This document shows positions 1 through 5,178 of a DNA stretch of 15,944 nucleotides, one piece after another. A program made the position numbers and the translations under genes. The notes beneath the pieces were generated by a model. The model had not been told where the DNA came from. It did no database searches and saw only the letters and a list, made by a program, of their open reading frames with translations. The first letter of the stretch is position 1; each line of letters begins with the position of its first letter. The stretch is from an uncultured Bacilli bacterium. GTDB lineage: Bacteria > Bacillota_I > Bacilli_A > RF39 > UBA660. Where the stretch lies: NCBI GenBank assembly GCA_947591175.1, contig CANQDB010000022.1, forward strand, positions 1 to 15,944, given 5' to 3'.

Positions 1-1134
1 GTTCCTGGTCAATTAACAGCTAATGTTCGAAAACACCAAAATCTTCCTAAAGATAGAGATGATGGAAAATATCATCATGCCGTCGATGCCAGTATTGTAG
101 CAGGAACTGCCACCACACCACTAGGTAAATTTATTATTGAAATGCAAAACAATCCTAAGTTTTTCCTTAATAATGACAAAGAAGAATTAGAAAAAAATCA
201 AAATTATATTGAAGAATTTAGTCTTGTTCCATATAAAAAACAATTAAAAGAAATTGATAGCGATGATAAGATTAAATTATCGTATCAAGTATCCAAAAAT
301 CCCCAAGGTCAATTATCAAATGCCAATATTTATAAGATAATCGAAAAAAATGGAAATTACTATCGTATTGATCAAGTGGATAATATTTATCTTGCAGATT
401 TTTCTTCTAAAGATACTGTAAACTTATTTGATAAACTCTTTGATGAAAATGATACAACGGTTACTTTATTATGTCATGATAACAATATCAAATTGTTTAA
501 TTATTTAAAGGAAATCTATGAAACAAGACGTGAAAAAGAAAATCCTTTTGTATCATACTGTATTGAGCGCAATGGTTTGGATTTGGGAAAGGAAAAGTTT
601 GATTACTTACTTCATGGAATTCATGTTCCAAGCAAAACGAATAGTAGTCCTTTAGTTGTTCGTTTAAGGTATTATACTAATATCACAACACCATATTTAA
701 TTACAAAAAAAGATATTAATAAAAAGAGTAAAACTCTTATTGCTTTTGACTCATTATCACAATATTGTACAAAAGTTTATTATGATATCGATAATAAAAA
801 ATTTATATTTTTACCAGTCTATGCAATATCGGTAGATTTAAAAACTAAAAAAATCAAAGAAAATGATTCATACTATAAACTATTATATGATAAATATATC
901 GGTGTTAAAAAAGTTAAACCTTTAGCAAATTTATACAATGGAAATTGGCTTGAGATTTACAAAAAGAATGGGATAGTGGTTTGTGGCGAATATAAAACAT
1001 TTAATAAGAATTCAGGTGTAATTGTTTTAAAAAATGGCATGTATTTTACTAGAAATGATTTATCTTTTTCTGTCTATGACATAGATATATTAGGTAATTA
1101 TAAAAAAAGATTGACTTTAAAGATAATTCAATGA
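1..1134 (+). CDS. cas9: Cas9, C-terminal part (5' end outside window)
   Basis: This is the last 377 codons of the RNA-guided DNA endonuclease of a type II CRISPR system. The reading frame is open from base 1 and stops at TGA 1132-1134. The visible part starts in the third RuvC segment: residues 25-30 read HHAVDA, matching the HHAHDA motif of known Cas9 proteins, where the second His and the Asp are RuvC catalytic residues. About 350 residues follow, which by family length should be the wedge/Topo-homology/PAM-interacting domains. This region is poorly conserved and I see no motif that predicts the PAM. Identity is confirmed by context: tracrRNA, cas1, cas2, csn2 and an array follow on the same strand. 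The HNH domain, first RuvC motifs and total length cannot be seen. The tracrRNA promoter -35 lies inside the last codons. Confidence 0.96.
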   Translation, partial: VPGQLTANVRKHQNLPKDRDDGKYHHAVDASIVAGTATTPLGKFIIEMQNNPKFFLNNDKEELEKNQNYIEEFSLVPYKKQLKEIDSDDKIKLSYQVSKNPQGQLSNANIYKIIEKNGNYYRIDQVDNIYLADFSSKDTVNLFDKLFDENDTTVTLLCHDNNIKLFNYLKEIYETRREKENPFVSYCIERNGLDLGKEKFDYLLHGIHVPSKTNSSPLVVRLRYYTNITTPYLITKKDINKKSKTLIAFDSLSQYCTKVYYDIDNKKFIFLPVYAISVDLKTKKIKENDSYYKLLYDKYIGVKKVKPLANLYNGNWLEIYKKNGIVVCGEYKTFNKNSGVIVLKNGMYFTRNDLSFSVYDIDILGNYKKRLTLKIIQ

Positions 1135-1140
1135 TATAAC
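1111..1140 (+). promoter_or_regulatory. Promoter of the tracrRNA
   Basis: TTGACT (1111-1116) and TATAAC (1135-1140) are separated by 18 bp. The -35 lies in the last cas9 codons and the -10 starts directly after the cas9 stop codon. Initiation about 7 bases downstream would fall near G1147, just before the anti-repeat. The same -35 hexamer and spacing recur before the CRISPR array. Confidence 0.7.
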
Positions 1141-1146
1141 TAGTGT

Positions 1147-1241
1147 GTAGTGAGTTGTACACTACTCAAATTATACAGGTTTTCCTATTATAACTCTATA
1201 TGAGGAAACCACGAGATGCCTAACCAGCATCTCTTTCTTTT
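1147..1241 (+). ncRNA. tracrRNA
   Basis: This is the trans-activating crRNA, which pairs with the repeat part of crRNAs, allows RNase III processing and binds Cas9. Bases 1154-1179 equal the reverse complement of repeat positions 11-36 except for one base (A1164, opposite repeat A26). After an internal loop, complementarity resumes at TCCTA (1183-1187), is interrupted by a TTA bulge and ends with TAAC (1191-1194). This gives the upper stem, bulge and lower stem expected of a type II-A duplex. A short CTC/GAG stem (1194-1204 region) may be the nexus, and 1213-1241 is an intrinsic terminator. The 5' end is inferred from the promoter, so the RNA is about 95 nt. It is on the same strand as cas9 and the array, in the cas9-cas1 gap. 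The 5' terminus and the nexus assignment are the least certain parts. Confidence 0.9.
1213..1241 (+). terminator. Intrinsic terminator of the tracrRNA
   Basis: GAGATGC (1213-1219) and GCATCTC (1227-1233) form a perfect 7-bp stem with a 7-base loop, followed by TTTCTTTTT. It is the 3' hairpin of the tracrRNA. It ends one base before the likely cas1 start, so cas1 expression depends on readthrough from upstream promoters. Confidence 0.85.
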
Positions 1242-1242
1242 T

Positions 1243-2139
1243 ATGGCATTTAGAACAGTTTTAATAGAAAAAGCAGTGAAAGTCAATTTAGATTTGAACA
1301 ATATCGTAGTTCGATATGAAGAGGAAGATTATTGGATTCATCTTGACGAAATAAGTACTATTATCTTTGATGATCCAAGATGTAATGTTTCTCTTAGATT
1401 ATTATCAAAATTATGTGAAAAAGGTATAAATGTTCTTTTTACAAATGAATCTCATATGCCTGTTGGTAGTCTTGTTACACTATATAATCATAGTCGTGCA
1501 GTTAAAAAATTTTTGTTGCAACAATCCTGGCAAGAAAAAGAAAAAAGATTTTTATGGACTAAAATAATAAGAGCTAAAATAAAAGCCCAAATCGATACTT
1601 TACAAATATTAAATAAACAGGAAAAAATATCGATAATGCAAAAGTTATTAAATGAAGTTCAAGAAGGAGATATAAACAATCGAGAAGGCATTGCAAGTAG
1701 AACTTATTTTAAAGCCTTATTTGGTGATCAATTTAAGAGATTTAATGAAGATATTATCAATTATTGCCTAAACTATATTTATCAAATTATTCGCTCCAAA
1801 ATTAGTCAGGAAATTATTGCGTGTGGTTATTTATCTTCAATGGGAATATGTCATAAAAGTGAGTATAATACATTTAATTTGGCAGATGATTTTATAGAAC
1901 CTTTTCGTCCGATTGTCGATTATTATGTTTACAAAATATTACAAACTAATGAAGAGGATTATCTGACTCCAAATTTGAAAAAGGCATTGACAAATATTGT
2001 AAACGAGAAGATATCTTACAATAATTACGAATATAAAATAAATATAGTTATTCAATTTTATGTTCAAAATCTCCTATCTTTTTTAGAAACTGGAGAGTTG
2101 AATAAAATAGTATTCCCAAGTCTAATATGGATTATATAA
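1243..2139 (+). CDS. cas1: Cas1, CRISPR adaptation integrase
   Basis: Cas1 is the metal-dependent integrase that, with Cas2, inserts new spacers at the leader-side repeat. The 298-residue protein starts MAFRTVLI, like the MxxWRTVV start of other type II Cas1 proteins. Likely metal ligands are E148 (in NREG), H204 and E219 (in the DDFIEPFRPIVD segment), all in their usual context, and the length is normal for the family. Start choice is not settled. ATG 1243 fits homologues but has no Shine-Dalgarno site and follows the tracrRNA terminator U-tract. An in-frame ATG at 1216 adds nine residues and has GAGGAAA 8 bases upstream, but lies inside the terminator stem. The 3' end overlaps cas2 by 13 bases. 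Many ATA and AGA codons give the cas1-cas2-csn2 block a more AT-biased look than the genes after the array. Confidence 0.95.
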   Translation: MAFRTVLIEKAVKVNLDLNNIVVRYEEEDYWIHLDEISTIIFDDPRCNVSLRLLSKLCEKGINVLFTNESHMPVGSLVTLYNHSRAVKKFLLQQSWQEKEKRFLWTKIIRAKIKAQIDTLQILNKQEKISIMQKLLNEVQEGDINNREGIASRTYFKALFGDQFKRFNEDIINYCLNYIYQIIRSKISQEIIACGYLSSMGICHKSEYNTFNLADDFIEPFRPIVDYYVYKILQTNEEDYLTPNLKKALTNIVNEKISYNNYEYKINIVIQFYVQNLLSFLETGELNKIVFPSLIWII

Positions 2140-2474
2140 ATTATTATAAACAAATGCGTATTATTCTTATATATGATCTCCCAGTTAAAGAAGAAATAGA
2201 TAGAAAGATTTATGCTAGATTTCATAAAAGTATCATTTCATTAGGATTTTACATGTTACAGTACTCTGTTTATACAAAAATTATTCAAAATGATAGTTCC
2301 TATAAACAACAAATAACTAAAATTGAAAAAATAATTCCAACAAAAGGTAATATTATTATTCTTCGCATTACTGAAAAACAATATCAAGATATGACATATT
2401 TAACAGGTGAAAAGAATAAATATGATCTTTTAGTTGGAGGAAGAGAGTTGGTAGTATTTGAGGAAAATGAATGA
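2127..2474 (+). CDS. cas2: Cas2, CRISPR adaptation protein
   Basis: Cas2 is the small ferredoxin-fold protein that forms the central dimer of the Cas1-Cas2 integration complex. The 115-residue product reads MRIILIYDLPV from residue 10, the typical first beta strand, with the conserved Asp at residue 17. The motifs LGFYMLQYSVYTKI and KGNIIILRITEKQY match type II-A Cas2 proteins. The start at 2127 leaves a nine-residue extension before MRIILIYD, comparable to the short MSYRY extension of the streptococcal protein. ATG 2154 is the alternative. No clear Shine-Dalgarno site precedes 2127, and the 13-base overlap with cas1 suggests translational coupling. Its stop overlaps the csn2 start (ATGA at 2471-2474). 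Confidence 0.95.
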   Translation: MDYINYYKQMRIILIYDLPVKEEIDRKIYARFHKSIISLGFYMLQYSVYTKIIQNDSSYKQQITKIEKIIPTKGNIIILRITEKQYQDMTYLTGEKNKYDLLVGGRELVVFEENE

Positions 2475-3370
2475 AAGTATTAAAAATATTTGAAGAACAA
2501 AAAGATTTATTTCTCAGAATAGAAAAAGATAATAAAATTTTAATTGAAAGTGAAAAAGGTTATGGTAATTTGTATTTACAATTACGAAGAATTATCAATG
2601 ATAAAGATTCATCAATCAAAGGTTATATAGACAACAAAGAGATTACAAGTAAGGAATTTGTAATTATAAATTTAATGAGTTACGATTGTATAATTGATGA
2701 ATTGGATTATAAAAAGGAATCCCTCTTTTATGAATATATAGAATTAATTTTAAAAAGTAATATTGAACAAATAAGTGATAAATTGAATGAAACGATATCT
2801 TCTTTTTTAGACAAAATAGTAGTATCTTCTGACATTGATTTTAATTATGAATTGAATAATGATTATATAAAAATTTTACAAAATATGACTAATTATAAGA
2901 TAAAGTCTAAAAATAGGGATGAAGTGTTTTTGATAAGTCAAATCATTAAACAACTATTATCAAAAGGAACGGAACCAAATTTAATAAAATATTTTGTTTT
3001 CTATAATTCTAATTTTTTGAAGTTTGATTTTTCAAAATATGATATGTGTTATAGTTTTGATATTGGAAATAATTGCTCATTTGAAGAGTACAATCTAATA
3101 TCTACATCAAATAATATAAAAGAATTTGAATATGAAAGAATTATATCGGAACTAAAAGCATGGTGGCCTATACCATATAGTAATTTTGTTATAGAAAAAA
3201 TCGCAAAAAAATATTTTAGTCAATTCCTTATATTAGAAACAATAGAATTAGAAAATCAAGATGAAGTGATTATGGCACAGTTATTAGGAAAGATGCTAAA
3301 TCTAAATAAAAAGCTACTTTATAATGTAATTTTAGATGATAATGTTCATTCTTTTTTGACTAATTTATAA
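2471..3370 (+). CDS. csn2: Csn2 family protein with C-terminal extension (type II-A)
   Basis: Csn2 proteins are ring-forming, calcium-dependent DNA-end binders required for spacer acquisition in type II-A systems. I assign this 299-residue protein by position (after cas2, before the array) and by a low-similarity match along residues 1-210. The segment KGYIDNKEITSKEFVIINLM resembles the Csn2 region before the helical domain, the acidic helix ending in DFNYELNNDYIKIL resembles the LDLEYDEITILELI region, and KYFVFYNSNFL resembles the LLIFVNSGAFL strand. Standard Csn2 is about 220 residues and known long forms about 350. Here roughly 80-90 residues follow the Csn2-like core, probably helical, including KAWWPIPYSNF. 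The ATG overlaps the cas2 stop, with GAGGAAA at 2459-2465. The array promoter begins in its last codons. Similarity is too weak to place it in a subfamily by eye. Confidence 0.78.
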   Translation: MKVLKIFEEQKDLFLRIEKDNKILIESEKGYGNLYLQLRRIINDKDSSIKGYIDNKEITSKEFVIINLMSYDCIIDELDYKKESLFYEYIELILKSNIEQISDKLNETISSFLDKIVVSSDIDFNYELNNDYIKILQNMTNYKIKSKNRDEVFLISQIIKQLLSKGTEPNLIKYFVFYNSNFLKFDFSKYDMCYSFDIGNNCSFEEYNLISTSNNIKEFEYERIISELKAWWPIPYSNFVIEKIAKKYFSQFLILETIELENQDEVIMAQLLGKMLNLNKKLLYNVILDDNVHSFLTNL

Positions 3371-3385
3371 ACCATATGTTATAAT
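3356..3385 (+). promoter_or_regulatory. Promoter of the CRISPR array
   Basis: TTGACT (3356-3361) and TATAAT (3380-3385) are separated by 18 bp. The -35 lies inside the end of csn2 and the csn2 stop falls in the spacer. Predicted initiation near 3392 is within two bases of the first repeat, so the precursor crRNA should begin essentially with the repeat. Confidence 0.75.
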
Positions 3386-3393
3386 TTCTATAG
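3371..3393 (+). other. Minimal CRISPR leader
   Basis: Only 23 bases separate the csn2 stop from the first repeat. This is the leader side because the adjoining repeats are identical while those at the other end have decayed. The last leader bases read TTTCTATAG; this is where a leader-anchoring sequence read by Cas1-Cas2 would lie. Any longer leader signal must be inside csn2 coding sequence. Confidence 0.6.
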
Positions 3394-4746
3394 GTTTTAG
3401 GATCCTGTATAATTTGAGAAGTGTACAACTACTGGAACTTATTTTGATGACTCTTTTGGGTTTTAGGATCCTGTATAATTTGAGAAGTGTACAACACTTA
3501 TATTAATAAACGTATCACTTGTCAGTTTTAGGATCCTGTATAATTTGAGAAGTGTACAACAAAGCAATTAGATGAAGTTCTACAAAAATTGTTTTAGGAT
3601 CCTGTATAATTTGAGAAGTGTACAACTGGAACTCTTCCTGTTTGCTTGGCTAGTTCGTTTTAGGATCCTGTATAATTTGAGAAGTGTACAACCGTAACCA
3701 GGTATATTAAGACTATGAACATGTTTTAGGATCCTGTATAATTTGAGAAGTGTACAACTATCCGAATAGATTGTATTTTCTACTCTTAGTTTTAGGATCC
3801 TGTATAATTTGAGAAGTGTACAACATGCTCTTTCTTTTCTTCTTTTTCAGGCTTGTTTTAGGATCCTGTATAATTTGAGAAGTGTACAACTACCCCCGCT
3901 CAAGTACTAACTGTATTAGCGTTTTAGGATCCTGTATAATTTGAGAAGTGTACAACTAAGTTTGATATTGATTTATTAACTGATGAGTTTTAGGATCCTG
4001 TATAATTTGAGAAGTGTACAACTGAAGTAACAATTAATGATGATAACACTTAGTTTTAGGATCCTGTATAATTTGAGAAGTGTACAACACGATTCGTTAA
4101 TATGCCTAATAATCCTAGGTTTTAGGATCCTGTATAATTTGAGAAGTGTACAACTTCTGGACTTTCTTGTTTCCAAGTAGGAATGTTTTAGGATCCTGTA
4201 TAATTTGAGAAGTGTACAACCTAATACTTTGATAGAAGTACCAGCCTCTAGTTTTAGGATCCTGTATAATTTGAGAAGTGTACAACTTGGTCAACGATAA
4301 ATAGGAATACATTTTCGTTTTAGGATCCTGTATAATTTGAGAAGTGTACAACTACTAAAATGTGATTTTTTTCACTTTTGTGTTTTAGGATCCTGTATAA
4401 TTTGAGAAGTGTACAACAAAATGAACGTACTACCATCAATCAAGGGGTTTTAGGATCCTGTATAATTTGAGAGGTGTACAACACTTTTGACTTTAATTGT
4501 GTAAAATCATCAGTTTTTAGAATCCTGTATAATTTGAGAAACGTACAACTCTTTAAACTATAACCACAACCTAAACTGGTTTTAGGATTCTGTATAATTT
4601 GAGGAGCATACAACGGAGAATAAGAAATATGCAAGGAAGCGTTAGTTTTAGGATCCTGTATAATTTGAGAGGTGTACAACTACTCCAACTAATGCTGCAA
4701 AGATGATGAAGTTTTAGGATTCTGTATAATTTGAAGAACGTATGAC
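3394..4746 (+). CRISPR. Type II-A CRISPR array, 21 repeats and 20 spacers
   Basis: The repeat is 36 bp, starts GTTTTAGGATCC, has TGTATAATTTGAG in the middle and ends GTGTACAAC. Starts are 3394, 3460, 3525, 3591, 3657, 3723, 3789, 3855, 3921, 3987, 4053, 4119, 4185, 4251, 4317, 4382, 4447, 4513, 4579, 4645 and 4711. Spacers are mostly 30 bp, with 29-bp spacers at 3496, 4353, 4418 and 4550. Repeats 1-16 are identical. Repeats 17 and 20 carry A27G; repeat 18 has an extra T and G8A, G28A, T29C; repeat 19 has C11T, A26G, T29C, G30A; repeat 21 has seven changes. The GTTTTAG start and pairing with the tracrRNA set transcription on the + strand, with the newest spacers next to csn2. No spacer copy is visible elsewhere in the window. 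Confidence 0.98.
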
Positions 4747-4776
4747 TATTCAAAAAAATTGAGAAGAGGTGACCTC

Positions 4777-5028
4777 ATGGCAACTATAGGTAAAGTTAAA
4801 TATATTGGTAAATCTTTTGGTGCCGAAAGCCTTACTAATGGAAAAATATATGATGTAATAGGTATAGAAGAACCATTTCTTCGAATTATTGATGATAGCG
4901 GTGAAGATTATCTTTGGTCAATATATAAACCTTGTTGTATGGAAGATACAACTTTATGTGGAAAATGGGAATTAATAGAAACAACTAGTAAAAAACTAAA
5001 AGAATTATTGTCACTCAAAAATCAATAG
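4777..5028 (+). CDS. Small SH3-like protein of unknown function
   Basis: The 83-residue protein reads KVKYIGKSFGAESLTNGKIY near its start, then an acidic IIDDSGEDYLW segment. This pattern of short beta strands with GKxY and DxSGEDYL turns is familiar from small uncharacterised, probably SH3-like-barrel proteins of Bacillota. I cannot assign a function. It contains three Cys (PCCMEDTTLC), and the tail is Lys-rich and probably helical. Start 4777 is chosen because GAGGTGA lies 5 bases upstream; an in-frame ATG at 4759 falls before that site and is unlikely to be used. The gene begins 30 bp after the last repeat. No separate strong promoter is visible between, so it may be transcribed by array readthrough or from the TATAAT inside the last repeat. 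The position alone does not show a CRISPR role. Confidence 0.75.
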   Translation: MATIGKVKYIGKSFGAESLTNGKIYDVIGIEEPFLRIIDDSGEDYLWSIYKPCCMEDTTLCGKWELIETTSKKLKELLSLKNQ

Positions 5029-5039
5029 AGTGCTTTTAT
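5012..5039 (+). terminator. Possible weak terminator after the small SH3-like gene
   Basis: CACTC (5012-5016) and GAGTG (5028-5032) could form a 5-bp stem with an 11-base loop, followed by CTTTTATT. The stem overlaps the stop codon. It is weak, and is listed because the next gene has its own strong promoter. Confidence 0.3.
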
Positions 5040-5107
5040 TATGCAGTATTTTCTACCAATATAGTTCTTATATAGTTGGATAAAAACAAATATGAAAAAT
5101 TATGGAA

Positions 5108-5134
5108 TTGGCACTTTGGTGTTGACACTGCTAA
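5108..5134 (+). promoter_or_regulatory. Degenerate CIRCE-like operator (putative HrcA site)
   Basis: The CIRCE element bound by the heat-shock repressor HrcA is TTAGCACTC, 9 bases, GAGTGCTAA. Here TTGGCACTT (5108-5116), exactly 9 bases, then CACTGCTAA (5126-5134) match 7 of 9 positions in each half. It overlaps the htpG -35, as a repressor site would. Half-to-half symmetry is only 6 of 9, so this is suggestive. Confidence 0.45.
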
Positions 5135-5150
5135 AAGAACGTACTAAAAT
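5122..5150 (+). promoter_or_regulatory. Sigma-A type promoter of htpG
   Basis: A perfect TTGACA (5122-5127), 17 bp, then TAAAAT (5145-5150). It lies 29 bp before the chosen htpG start and inside the longest possible upstream extension of that frame, which argues against the longer protein. Confidence 0.78.
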
Positions 5151-5178
5151 AGTAGGTGTATTCAAAGGAGAGATTATT

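Noticed and set aside
1132..1134. TGA as tryptophan (Mycoplasma code) extending Cas9
   Set aside because: Readthrough would add only a couple of codons before TAG at 1141, Trp is TGG throughout, and cas2 and the SDR gene also end in TGA exactly at overlaps with the next start.
3411..3417. ATTTGAG-like bases in the repeat, which recall the leader-anchoring sequence of a Streptococcus type II-A system
   Set aside because: They are inside the repeat and not at the leader end, so the match is most likely chance.
3825..3854. Possible self-targeting by spacer 7, which shares about 11 bases with 12820-12835
   Set aside because: The shared run is too short and ends abruptly; no spacer has a full match in the window.
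3976..4753. Antisense open frames through the array giving proteins with repeated YTSQIIQDPKT or LLKLYRILK units
   Set aside because: They are translations of the CRISPR repeat on the minus strand. The unit recurs every 66 bases with unrelated text between, and there are no ribosome sites.
5092..5178. A 29-residue N-terminal extension of HtpG starting at ATG 5092
   Set aside because: The stretch contains the -35, -10 and CIRCE-like site, and GTG 5179 has a strong ribosome site and fits family length.
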